A DNA stretch of 64,000 nt, from assembly GCA_965214795.1 (NCBI GenBank), contig OZ243976.1, forward strand, positions 248,001-312,000, written 5' to 3'. This document shows, in pieces, positions 42,006-51,151 of this stretch (within the stretch, counting starts at the first letter, position 1; each line of letters opens with the position of its first letter). The stretch comes from JAJDXW01 sp965214795 (lineage in GTDB: Bacteria > Pseudomonadota > Gammaproteobacteria > HK1). Under the pieces are notes generated by a model. That model was not told the DNA's origin and did not search any database. It saw nothing but the letters and a program-made list of their open reading frames with translations. The translations under genes and the position numbers were made by a program.

Positions 42006-44200
42006 GTGCCATGCCCTACCAACGCGAGCAGGTATCGACCCTTCTCCGCCGCACCCAGGGTCAAGCGGATCATGGATTGGCTGAATACCCATCCGGATGT
42101 GCAAAAGGAGATCATTGCAACGGGGGTAGCGCGCTGCATCGATTCAGCCAGGTTTTCTCATTGCACAGGCCAAATCGAGCGCCGGCTCTTCGGTGCCACC
42201 CCACCAGGTGACTTCGGCGCTTGGTGTCTTGAGCAAGCGCTTTCCACAACCATCCGGGATGCCGCGAGTTTCTTTATCCGAAAGGTTGCGTTTGCCTTGC
42301 ATCGTGGCCGATACGATGAGGAGATTTCACGAGAATCCGTCACGACACGCATTGAGCATGACGAGGTCCTTCTGGGCACGTTCTTGCAAGAGCTCGTAAA
42401 TCTCGATGTTGACGATGCGCAGGTAGTGCGGATCCGGCAGGAGGATAACGCGATAAAGAAACGAGATCAGAGGAAATGGCACGATCTCGTAAAACCGCAT
42501 CAGGCGGCGTTGCTCTCCAACCAAGGAGAGCCCAAGCTGCTTCATTGTCTGGCGGTGGCGTACTTCGGGCTTTCCATCCATGCTGATGGCGCTCGTCCAG
42601 CGGAGCGGCTTCACAGCCTTTTCGGGGACGACCATGGTTTGGTCGAAGCCGTGCTGACCGGGTTCAAGGGGACGGTCAGCGGAAGCGATATTCCGGACCC
42701 GGCCGCGCTCCTGCGTCTGAGGAGCGAGGGCCGGGCCAATTATCTGGCCCTCCCATTTCTGGCCGGACTGGAGGAGCAAGTTTCGACGGAAAACGTGTTG
42801 TCGGACAAAAAAAGATCGGACAGGCTCTCGCCTGCTACTACACGGTGCCTACCGGTCAGCATCCGAGCTGGTACAAGCGGGCGCTGAGAACACACCCCGA
42901 GATTGCCGCCGATGTGCTGATCCGATCGATCAGGGCTGAGCTGCGTGACCGCAGAAGGGAACCCCACACACTCATTCTTCGGCTTCACGACTGTGAGCAG
43001 GTTACCCGCTTGGCGGTTCCCGTCCTGCTGGAGCAATTTCCCGTGAGGTGTGAGGCCCGGCAGCTTAAGGTGCTCGGCGTCTTGATCGGCACCGCGTTCG
43101 GCCACTGCGAGAACGCGCTTCTGCTCGAATTGATCGAAAGAAAGCTCGATCAACGCGCTATGAATGTGGGCCAGCGAGTCTACTGGCTGGGTGCGGGGCT
43201 GGCCGCTTCACTGCCGAAGGGCCTCGCCAGACTCGAGGACTACGTCGCCGGGCGTGAACGCCGGATCGGACGCTTGGCCGAGTTCGCAACCACTGCCGAT
43301 CTTTTGGGGAGACTGATCCTGCTGCGCGATGTTTCTGCCGTTCAACTTCTGATCCGGGTGATCGGCTCCTCCTTCGGACCAGGTCAGGGCAGTTACCGTT
43401 CGGGAACCGTTCAACAGTTCCCGCAGCTTGCGGAGCCGCCGAACTATCTCCACCACGCCATTGATCAACTGGCGTCGCTTCCATCGTCGGATGCGACGGA
43501 AGCTCTCGAAGCGCTGTCGAACGATGGCGCCTTGCAAGCTTGGCGATCATGGTTGGTCGATGCGGCGTATCGCCAGAGGGTCGCCAGACGAGAAGCCGAG
43601 TTCCGACACCCCTGCGTCCATCAGGTGGTGAAGACCCTGGACAACCGGCAGCCAGCGAACGCCGCCGATCTGGCCGCACTAACCTTCGATCATCTCACTG
43701 AACTGGCGAGGAACATCCGGCATGGGAACACCAACGACTGGCGCCAATACTGGAATCCCGGCAGGACCGATCGGCCCTGGGTGCCCAAACCCGAGGACGA
43801 CTGCCGGGACGCACTGCTGTCGGATCTACAAGCCGGAATGAGCCGGTTGGGAATCGACGCGGTGCCGGAAGGCCGCTACGCCGACGAGAAACGATCGGAC
43901 ATCCGGGTCTCCAGCAGCGGCTTCAACGTGCCGGTGGAGATCAAGAAGAGCACTCATCGGAAACTGTGGAGTGCGGTCCGGGACCAGTTGATCGCGAAGT
44001 ACGCTCGGGACCCGGGGGCGAGAGGGTACGGCATCTACCTGGTGCTATGGTTCGGCAACGAGCCTGGCCCTTGTCAGATGCCGGAGTCAGGGCCGCGCCC
44101 CAGGAGCGCGGCCGAGCTCGAAGAACGCCTGCGCGGCACGTTGACTCCCGAGGAGGCGCGCCTCATCTCGGTTTGCGTGGTCGATGTCGCGAGGCCCTGA
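42006..44200 (+). pseudogene. helical-repeat protein with C-terminal PD-(D/E)XK nuclease-like domain, frame broken at A7
   Basis: Two frames form one gene of about 730 codons. The first part (42006-42814) is helical (RVKRIMDWLNTHPDVQKEII, SRESVTTRIEHDEVLLGTFL). The second (to 44200) continues ACYYTVPTGQHPSWYKRALR through HEAT-like helices to a nuclease-like end: DIRVSSSGFNVPVEIKKSTH (D...ExK) and GYGIYLVLWFG. The frames meet at seven A (42807-42813); five A would keep one frame. The C-terminus resembles the end of large NACHT/NTPase proteins linked with phage defence, but no NTPase region is present upstream, so the 5' half is missing. Base composition is less GC-rich than its neighbours, consistent with transfer. 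Confidence 0.6.
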
Positions 44201-44248
44201 GCGCTCGTTCCCGAAGGGCGGAACCATCGCACCCTCCCGCCGATGGCG

Positions 44249-45031
44249 TCAGTCGCTCAGCGCCGAAGCGGTCTCCGAACCATCAGATTTCGCGGAGTAC
44301 GACTCGGCCTCTTCGCGGATCCGCACGCTCATCCGCTGGCGCCGGGCCACAATCGCCGCCACCACCGCCGTGCGTTCCGCGACGGTCTGGCCGAACCGTA
44401 CCTTCTCCACTGCTTCGCAGACATCGGCCGGGGTCAGCCCTTCGAGCACCCGAGAGGCGGTGAGCTTGGGCGGCGGGCTTCTATCGCCAAGACCAAGGAA
44501 GTCCACCCGCAGTTCGCCGGTGCCCTTGCGGCCGTGGAGCCGCCACAGCTCCCGCACCCCCAGTTCGCCGTAGCGCTCGATCTTGCCTTCGTCGAAGCTC
44601 GTGATCTCGGTCTCGACCACCAAGTCGGGGGCGACGCGTACGACGAAGGCGTCTGCCGCCGCATCTCCTTCGCGACAGGCGGCGAAGTAGCCCATCGCAC
44701 GCTCGCCGATGTAGAACGCGCCGTCGGGTTCCAACCCCGTTCCGGGTGGCTCGCTCGGACCGCGTAGCCGGGTGGAACGGATCCCCCTCGCCGCGCCGGC
44801 GAGGGCGCTTCCCGCTACGTCCACGACCCGGTCGACGAGTTCGGTCAGGTCTTCATGCAGGCGCGAGGGCGCCATCAGGGTGATGATCCCCTGCACCGGA
44901 TCGATCCAGACCCGGCGGAAATGCCGGTTCCAGTCGATCCCGGCGAGCGCGGTGACGGTCTCCGGATCGGCGCGCAGAACGTGGATGGTGGAGCCGAGCG
45001 GCCCGGTGTGCATCGTGGCGGGAGCATTCAT
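44249..45031 (-). CDS. Uma2-type nuclease-fold protein, subfamily I copy 3
   Basis: A 260-residue third member of the subfamily. GLEPDGAFYIGERAMGYFAA, APDLVVETEITSFDEGKIER and LGVRELWRLHGRKG keep all three catalytic residues. The C-terminal tail (EEAESYSAKSDGSETASALS) is close to copies 1 and 2. GGAGG lies ten bases before ATG 45031, and the upstream region still shows the shared GATTCTGCCCGCGC block. It is convergent with the broken nuclease gene, 48 bp apart. Confidence 0.82.
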   Translation of the reverse strand: MNAPATMHTGPLGSTIHVLRADPETVTALAGIDWNRHFRRVWIDPVQGIITLMAPSRLHEDLTELVDRVVDVAGSALAGAARGIRSTRLRGPSEPPGTGLEPDGAFYIGERAMGYFAACREGDAAADAFVVRVAPDLVVETEITSFDEGKIERYGELGVRELWRLHGRKGTGELRVDFLGLGDRSPPPKLTASRVLEGLTPADVCEAVEKVRFGQTVAERTAVVAAIVARRQRMSVRIREEAESYSAKSDGSETASALSD

Positions 45032-45376
45032 GAGACATGGCCTCCGACTTCAGGTCGTCGGGCCGCCCCCGCAGCGAAGCTGCCCAGATGGATTCTGCCC
45101 GCGCCGCCATCCGGCTGTCCATCACCCTCGCCGGCCAAGGCGGCTCAGGTGCCGGCAGGCAGCCGCTCGCCGCGCGCACTCCGCAAACGCCTCCCACGCC
45201 GCACAGATGCGGGTCCGACGACAGGCTCAGCGGCCCGAGAAACCCTGGCCGCGTCGTGTCGAGGTCCTCCTGAATGCCGTGCAGATTTGGACAACAACTT
45301 CAAATTATCATGATGAATTGAAGTACATGTTCAAACGAAGTCTCATCCTGCCCGAGTCTGGCAAGGAGATTGGAGT

Positions 45377-45442
45377 TGCCCCGTTTCAGTGGACGGTTGA
45401 GTGCTTTCGCCCCCTGCACGGGGGTGGGCGAAGGCCGGTGGA
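45377..45442 (-). mobile_element. solo right end of the IS3-family element
   Basis: TGCCCCGTTTCAGTGGACGG and the following 50 bases match the reverse complement of the right end of the IS3 element (21233-21299), including the GGTGGGCGAAGGCCGGTGGA block. No transposase or left end is present. It directly adjoins the ParA-like remnant, which it cuts. Confidence 0.8.
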
Positions 45443-45450
45443 CTGAAATC

Positions 45451-45768
45451 TCCCCGCATCATCTTGGGGAATCCGTGAGAGAACGGAATCTGATTCTCGA
45501 ATACGTGCCATCCGTTACTGGCCGCCTCTTCTTCTATTTCATGTGCGGCTCTTTCTCGTCCCGGTCCCCCCATGTTTCCACTGTAGTGGTAGGTCGAATT
45601 GTTGATCAACACGCCGACAACCTCGATTCGGTGGCCCCGATTCCCGCTTCTGAATGTTTCGAGGGAATCGTTCAGCAGTGGGAATCCGATCGTCGCGAAA
45701 TACTCGGGCCTGACAGGAACAAGAATGTAGCGAGAGGCACAAGACTGATTTTCTGTTCAGAACATACT
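45451..45768 (-). pseudogene. ParA/MinD-type ATPase C-terminal fragment
   Basis: The frame reads TENQSCASRYILVPVRPEYF, ATIGFPLLNDSLETFRSGNR, VVGVLINNSTYHYSGN, AHEIEEEAASNGWHVFENQI and PFSHGFPKMMRG. It corresponds to the C-terminal half of ParA-like partition ATPases (SRYILVPVKPDYLSTIG... GWxVFxNQIPYSxSYPK). The Walker motifs are missing; an in-frame stop lies just upstream and the IS3 end cuts the other side. Such ATPases sit on plasmids and integrated elements, suggesting an old integration here. Confidence 0.65.
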
Positions 45769-46243
45769 CAATAAATTCAACATCTTACCGTGATCTGCAG
45801 GACAAGTGCGGATCGGACGTTCAAATTCTGAAATCTTTGAGAAATCAACGAATTGCTCGTGAAAGCAGTCGAGGTTCAACGCGAACAAAAAATCAGCCCT
45901 GGGGGAGTCCCTTCTCCGTCCATCGGCCGGGCCGAAGTCGGACGGCCGCGACGGGCTGTTACCCGAGCTGGCGGCGGGGTGTGCGTTCGTCGGCGGCGCG
46001 GAGCATGGTTCGCTCCCTGGCCACCTGCCGCTTCGCGCAGGCTCTCGTGGTCGATCTCGGCGGTCGTGCTCATGCCGAGAGCATAAGGCCGAACATCCAT
46101 CACTGCAAAACCCCGCATTGGCCAGCGGGGGACAATGGTTGGTGGCCTCTTACCTGCCGTCGGAGTGGAAGCCGAGCGGGCTCTACAGGGAGCGCTTGGG
46201 CGGCCCGTCGAGATTCAGCGCCGGGGCCGGGGAAAGGCGGCGG
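45769..46243. other. interval without a supported gene
   Basis: The first 90 bases are AT-rich. A small minus-strand frame (45876-46076, beginning MSTTAEIDHESLREAAGGQG) is possible but lacks a ribosome site or a recognised domain. From about 46083 the sequence belongs to the 2 kb direct duplication. Confidence 0.35.
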
Positions 46244-47752
46244 CTACTCCCAGCAATGCACCGCGACGGTGAAGCCGCGCGCCTGTTCCGCGATCAGCTC
46301 CGGAGCGAGCTTCGCATCCGACGCCCGCCGGCGGTAGGCGACCCCGTGGATGTCGAGGAAGCCGCGCACCAGGGCGCCCTTGATCGCGAAGTTGACGTTC
46401 TGCGGGATGTCGCCGGTCTGCTCGGCGATGCGGACCGCGTTGAGCCCGCTCACCACCACGCCGATCACGTTGCCGGCGGCGTCGAGCAACGGTCCGCCGC
46501 TGTTGCCGGGCTGAACGGGCGCGGTGATCTGGAGCCGTTTCACATTGCCGCCCACGCCGGCGAGCGCGCTGACGTTGCCGCTCGTCACGTTGAGCCGATT
46601 CGAGAGGGTCCATTGAAGAGGATAGCCCGCTACGGTCACCGCCTCGCCGAGGCGGGCGCGGGGCGACCGGCTGAACGTGGCCGCCGTGCCCGCCGCTAGT
46701 GGCGCCTGGAGCAACGCCAGATCGTCGTCGGCATCCATTGCCCGGACCCCGGCGTCGCGGGACTCGCCCGCCCGGCTGACGGTCACCCTGGCGCACCCGT
46801 CCACGACGTGGTGGTTGGTCACGATCTCACCGTCGCGGCCGACCACGAACCCGCTGCCGTTGCTCTTCGGTTCGAACAGCTCCTTCTCCCGTGCGGCGGC
46901 CATACCTCGGCCGCTCTCGATTCGCGCCGCGAGCGTACGGCTCAGCGCCTGGGCCTCGGCGATCTGGGCGGGGGTCATGCGTCGCCGGGTGCGGAGCCGC
47001 TGTTCTTCGGCTGTTTCGTTCCCCGCGGCGGCGGCGAGATTGGCCCAAGCGTAGGCTCGGATGAGGTCCTGGGGAACGCCCTCCCCGTTGGCGTACATGA
47101 ACCCCAGGGCGTCCTGGGCGCCGGCGTCTCCCTGCTCGGCCGCCCGCCAGTACCAGTACACCGCCTCGCGGTCGTCCTCCGGTACGCCCTGCCCGTGGTC
47201 GTACTTGTACCCCAGGGCGAACTGGGCGGTGGCGTGTCCCTGCTCGGCCGCCTGACGGTACCAGTACACCGCCTCACGGTCGTCCTCCGGTACGCCCTGC
47301 CCGCGGTCGTACTTGTACCCCAGGACGACCTGGGCATCGGCGTCTCCCTGCTCGGCCGCCTGACGGTACCAGTACACCGCCTCACGGTCGTCCTCCGGTA
47401 CGCCCTTTCCGTGGGCGTATATGACCCCCAGGTTGAACTGGGCGGCGGCGTTTCCCTGCTCGGCCGCCTGACGGTACCAGTACGCCGCCTCACGGTCGTC
47501 CTCCGGTACGCCCTTTCCGTGGGCGTATATGACCCCCAGGTTGTACTGGGCGGCGGCGTCTCCCTGCACAGCCAACGGTCGGAATTCACGCAACGCGCTC
47601 GCGTAGTCGCCTCTGTGGTATGCCTCCACCCCCGCGTCGAAGTCTGCGGCCACCGCCAGCGTCGCGGCCAGAACCAGCAGGGCGACGGCGATTCCGTGAA
47701 TGGCTGCTTCCGTCGCTCTTCGCATTCCGGGGAGGCTTCTGCGAACGTTCAT
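46244..47752 (-). CDS. secreted Sel1-repeat/trypsin-like serine protease, copy 1
   Basis: A 502-residue exported protein. After a signal peptide (GIAVALLVLAATLAVAADFD), five 36-residue Sel1 units occupy about 45-230 (for example NLGVIYAHGKGVPEDDREA, then YWYRQAAEQG). A chymotrypsin-fold protease occupies about 305-490: IVTNHHVVDGCARVTV (His), DADDDLALLQAPL (Asp), and ITAPVQPGNSGGPLLDAAGN (Ser), the HtrA-like triad without PDZ domains. It likely cleaves proteins in the periplasm, with Sel1 units as partner-binding modules. The ATG at 47752 corresponds to GTG in copy 2. It follows the MFS relic by 41 bp. Confidence 0.85.
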   Translation of the reverse strand: MNVRRSLPGMRRATEAAIHGIAVALLVLAATLAVAADFDAGVEAYHRGDYASALREFRPLAVQGDAAAQYNLGVIYAHGKGVPEDDREAAYWYRQAAEQGNAAAQFNLGVIYAHGKGVPEDDREAVYWYRQAAEQGDADAQVVLGYKYDRGQGVPEDDREAVYWYRQAAEQGHATAQFALGYKYDHGQGVPEDDREAVYWYWRAAEQGDAGAQDALGFMYANGEGVPQDLIRAYAWANLAAAAGNETAEEQRLRTRRRMTPAQIAEAQALSRTLAARIESGRGMAAAREKELFEPKSNGSGFVVGRDGEIVTNHHVVDGCARVTVSRAGESRDAGVRAMDADDDLALLQAPLAAGTAATFSRSPRARLGEAVTVAGYPLQWTLSNRLNVTSGNVSALAGVGGNVKRLQITAPVQPGNSGGPLLDAAGNVIGVVVSGLNAVRIAEQTGDIPQNVNFAIKGALVRGFLDIHGVAYRRRASDAKLAPELIAEQARGFTVAVHCWE

Positions 47753-47793
47753 GCGAGGCCGGAGCTCGGGGTGGCCGACTTCCATCCTATCAC

Positions 47794-48110
47794 TCACCGC
47801 GAAGCCGCGGGTGTACGCGGTGCCGGGCCGCTCCCCGCCGGCGTCGCGGCCGTCCCCAGCCACCGCCCCCGGGTCACCGCGACCGCGCAGCCGAACAGCA
47901 CCAGGCCGGCGACCGCAAACGTCAATATCTGAAACCTCACTCCGAACCACTCGATGAGGGCGCCCCCCGCAAGCAGCCCGAGGGGCATGTCGTAGACCGC
48001 GAGCATCCGCACCCCCATGACCCGCCCCCGGTACGCGGGCGCGGTCACCATCAGCAGCACCGCCCCCATCGAGATCATCGCCAAGCTCTGCGCGAAACCG
48101 ATCGCGAACA
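47794..48110 (-). pseudogene. MFS transporter C-terminal fragment
   Basis: About 105 codons, nearly identical to the end of the intact MFS gene at 50835: FAIGFAQSLAMISMGAVLLM, APAYRGRVMGVRMLAVYDMP and LIEWFGVRFQILTFAVAGLV. It includes the last three membrane helices. It was copied as the edge of the 2 kb duplication and has no start. Confidence 0.9.
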
Positions 48111-48237
48111 ACCCGGACCACCTCACAGGACTGCCCTTACCGCACCGGTTCCGGCCATGTCGGAATCCATCCCCCTCCACCGTCGGCCGACACATGATTC
48201 GTATTCCCGCTCGACAGAAAACTCCGAAGGATTCAAG

Positions 48238-48828
48238 ATGAACGCCATGAGCACAGCCCCCTCCAAAGCCGAACCGACACAACCCCCCACCCACGCCACC
48301 TACCGGGACGTACTCGACGCCCCCGAGCATCTGGTCGCCGAACTCATCGGCGGCACGCTCTACACCCATCCGCGCCCCGCCCCGCGCCACGCAACCGCAG
48401 GGGCCGGACTCCTCGGCAGGCTTCACCCCGCATTCGACCGCGGCGACAACGGCCCGGGTGGGTGGCGGATCCTGTACGAACCGGAGCTGCACCTCGACGA
48501 CGAGGTTCTGGTGCCCGATCTTGCGGGATGGCGCCGCGAGCGCATGCCGGAGTTGCCCGACACCGCGTACTTCACGCTCGCACCGGCCTGGATCTGCGAG
48601 GTGCTCTCGCCATCGACGCGCAAGCTCGACCTGGTGCACAAGCGTCCCATCTACGCGTCGGCGGGGATCGAGTACCTGTGGCTCATCGACCCGGTGGAGC
48701 GCATCCTCGAGGCGTTCGGACTCCAAAACGGGAAGTGGCAACTCATCGCGGCTGTCGAAGACGACGATCCGGTGCGCATCGCACCGTTCGAAGCGGTTAC
48801 GTTCAGCCTCGCCGAGCTGTGGGGCTGA
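48238..48828 (+). CDS. Uma2-type nuclease-fold protein, subfamily II copy 2
   Basis: A 196-residue paralogue of the gene at 38843, on the opposite strand, between the two copies of the duplication. ATYRDVLDAPEHLVAELIGG, LHLDDEVLVPDLAGWRRERM (Asp), AWICEVLSPSTRKLDLVHKR (Glu, Lys) and LWLIDPVERILEAFGLQNGK are all intact, with the motif CEVLSPST closer to typical Uma2 than the 38843 copy. An in-frame second Met lies four codons in. It is the only plus-strand gene between 44.2 and 59 kb. Confidence 0.88.
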   Translation: MNAMSTAPSKAEPTQPPTHATYRDVLDAPEHLVAELIGGTLYTHPRPAPRHATAGAGLLGRLHPAFDRGDNGPGGWRILYEPELHLDDEVLVPDLAGWRRERMPELPDTAYFTLAPAWICEVLSPSTRKLDLVHKRPIYASAGIEYLWLIDPVERILEAFGLQNGKWQLIAAVEDDDPVRIAPFEAVTFSLAELWG

Positions 48829-49027
48829 ACGGGCATTCCGCATTCGAAACGCCAGAGTAGTCACCATGTACCGGCTGCTCCTGATCCTGCCTCTCGTTTT
48901 ACGCCTCACCGCATGGGCTGGCTTCGGAAACCGCCCAGCTCCCGCTTACGGATGCTGGTGTGGAGTTGCACGTGACGATGGCTCTGCCGCAAGACCGCGC
49001 GGCAGGTGATCGCGCACCTGCCGGGAG

Positions 49028-51151
49028 CATGAGGCCGAACAGGCATCGCCGCAGAACCCCGCATCGATCGCGGCCGGACGATGGCCGGTGGCCGCCTTGC
49101 CTTTCAACGGGGGGAGGCCGAGCGGGCTCGACGGGAAGCGCTCGAGCGGAATCCGGTGCCGGCTGAGGACAGGCGGCAGCTACTGCCAGCAATGCACCGC
49201 GACGGTGAAGCCCTGCGCCTGTTCCGCGATCAGCTCCGGAGCGAGCTCCGCATCCGACGCCCGCCGGCGGTAGGCGACCCCGTGGATGTCGAGGAAGCCG
49301 CGCACCAGGGCGCCCTTGATCGCGAAGTTGACGTTCTGCGGGATGTCGCTCAGCTCGGCGCCGGGGACCGCGACGAGCCTGCTCACCACCACGCCGATCA
49401 CGTTGCCGGCGGCGTCGAGCAACGGTCCGCCGCTGTTGCCGGGCTGAACGGGCGCGGTGATCTGGAGCCGTTTCACATCGTCGCCCACGCCGGCGAGCGC
49501 GCTGACGTTGCCACTCGTCACGTTGAGCCGATTCGAGAGGAGCCCTTGAAGAGGATAGCCCGCTACGGTCACCGCCTCGCCGAGGCGGGCGCGGGGCGAC
49601 CGGCTGAACGTGGCCGCCGTGCCCGCCGCTAGTGGCGCCTGGAGCAACGCCAGATCGTTGTCGGCATCCATTGCCCGGACCCCGGCGTCGCGTGACTCGC
49701 CCGCCCGGCTGACGGTCACCCTGGCGCACCCGTCCACGACGTGGCGGTTGGTCACGATCTCACCGTAGCGGCCGACCATGAACCCGCTGCCGTTGCTCTT
49801 CGGTTCGAGCGGCTCCTTCTCCCGTGCGGCGGACATACCTCGGCCGCTCTCGATTCGCGCCGCGAGCGTACGGCTCAGCGCCTGGGCCTCGGCGATCTGG
49901 GCGGGGGTCATGCGTCGCCGGGTGCGGAGCCGCTGTTCCTTGGCTGTTTCGTCCCCCGCCGCGGCGGCGAGATTGGCCCAAGCGTAGGCTCGGATGAGGT
50001 CCTGGGGAACGCCCTCCCCGTTGGCGTACTTGAGCCCCAGGTTGAACTGGGCCTTGGCGTATCCCTGCTCGGCCGCCAGCCGGTACCAGTACACCGCCTG
50101 ACGGTCGTCCTCCGGTACGCCCTGCCCGTTGGCGTACATGAACCCCAGGTTGTTCTGGGCGTTGGCGTATCCCTGCTCGGCCGCCAGCCGGTACCAGTAC
50201 ACCGCCTGACGGTCGTCCTCCGAAACGCCCTCCCCGTTGGCGTACATGAACCCCAGGTTGGCCTGGGCGTTGGCGTGTCCCTGCTCGGCCGCCAGCCGGT
50301 ACCAGTACACCGCCTGACGGTCGTCCTCCGGTACGCCCTCCCCGGTGTCGTACATGAACCCCAGGTTGGCCTGGGCGGCGGCGTATCCCTGCTCGGCCGC
50401 CCGCCGGTACCAGTACACCGCCTGACGGTCGTCCTCCGGCACGCCCTGCCCGGTGCCGTACATGACCCCCAGGTTGTTCTGGGCCGAGGCGTTTCCCTGC
50501 TCGGCCGCCAGCCGGTACCAGTACACCGCCTGACGGTCGTCCTCCGGTACGCCCTGCCCGTTGGCGTACATGAACCCCAGGTAGCTCTGGGCGGCGGCGT
50601 CTCCCTGCACAGCCAGCGGTCGGAATTCACGCAACGCGCTCGCGTAGTCGCCTCTATGGTATGCCTCCACCCCCGCGTCGAAGTCCGCGGCCACCGCCGG
50701 CGTCGCGGCCAGAACCAGCAGGGCGGCGGCGATTCCGCGAATGGCCGCTTCCATCGCTCTTCGTATTCCGGAGAGGCTTCTGCGAACGTTCACGCGAGGC
50801 CGGGGCTCGGGGTGGCCGGATTCCATCCCGTCACTCACCGCGAGGCCGCGGGTGTACGCGGTGCCGGGCCGCTCCCCGCCGGCGTCGCGGCCGCCCCCAG
50901 CCACCGCCCCCGGGTCACCGCGACCGCGCAGCCGAACAGCACCAGGCCGGCGACCGCAAACGTCAATATCTGAAACCTCACTCCGAACCACTCGATGAGG
51001 GCGCCCCCCGCAAGCAGCCCGAGGGGCATGCCGTAGACCGCGAGCATCCGCACCCCCATGACCCGCCCCCGGTACGCGGGCGCGGTCACCATCAGCAGCA
51101 CCGCCCCCATCGAGATCATCGCCAAGCTCTGCGCGAAACCGATCGCGAACA
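49028..51151 (-). repeat. 2 kb direct duplication, copy 2
   Basis: The partner of 46083-48110. As it contains the whole end of an intact MFS gene in its operon, this is the likely source copy. Its left edge is diffuse (from about 49028, AGGCCGAACAGGCATC); the 48829-49027 stretch before it has no gene. Confidence 0.88.
49180..50793 (-). CDS. secreted Sel1-repeat/trypsin-like serine protease, copy 2
   Basis: A 537-residue paralogue of the gene at 46244, with the same order: signal peptide (IAAALLVLAATPAVAADFDA), six Sel1 units (for example NLGFMYANGQGVPEDDRQA, then YWYRLAAEQG), and a protease with TNRHVVDG (His), DADNDLALLQ (Asp) and QPGNSGGPLLDA (Ser). Its Sel1 units share DDRQAVYWYRL, while those of copy 1 share DDREAVYWYRQ. 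GTG at 50793 aligns with copy 1's ATG; ATG 50754 is an alternative. It starts 42 bp after the MFS stop and probably belongs to the gltB-gltD-MFS transcript. Confidence 0.85.
   Translation of the reverse strand: MNVRRSLSGIRRAMEAAIRGIAAALLVLAATPAVAADFDAGVEAYHRGDYASALREFRPLAVQGDAAAQSYLGFMYANGQGVPEDDRQAVYWYRLAAEQGNASAQNNLGVMYGTGQGVPEDDRQAVYWYRRAAEQGYAAAQANLGFMYDTGEGVPEDDRQAVYWYRLAAEQGHANAQANLGFMYANGEGVSEDDRQAVYWYRLAAEQGYANAQNNLGFMYANGQGVPEDDRQAVYWYRLAAEQGYAKAQFNLGLKYANGEGVPQDLIRAYAWANLAAAAGDETAKEQRLRTRRRMTPAQIAEAQALSRTLAARIESGRGMSAAREKEPLEPKSNGSGFMVGRYGEIVTNRHVVDGCARVTVSRAGESRDAGVRAMDADNDLALLQAPLAAGTAATFSRSPRARLGEAVTVAGYPLQGLLSNRLNVTSGNVSALAGVGDDVKRLQITAPVQPGNSGGPLLDAAGNVIGVVVSRLVAVPGAELSDIPQNVNFAIKGALVRGFLDIHGVAYRRRASDAELAPELIAEQAQGFTVAVHCWQ

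Larger units (their letters stand above)
46083..48110 (-). repeat. 2 kb direct duplication, copy 1
   Basis: This block matches 49028-51151 in the same orientation. It contains a complete Sel1/trypsin-like protease gene and the last about 105 codons of an MFS gene. Similarity ends sharply at 48110 inside the MFS gene (GCGAAACCGATCGCGAACA, then divergence). Copy 2 is 96 bp longer, chiefly because it has one more 108-bp Sel1 unit. Confidence 0.88.

Noticed and set aside
42807..42814. Programmed -1 ribosomal frameshift at the A-run
   Set aside because: In the actual phase the P-site tRNA would have to re-pair on CAA, so it is not a good slippery heptamer, and the gene already lacks its 5' half. 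Mutation or transcript slippage is simpler.
45876..46076. Small regulator-like protein (MSTTAEIDHESLREAAG...)
   Set aside because: Short, without ribosome site or recognised fold; it may be chance in GC-rich DNA.
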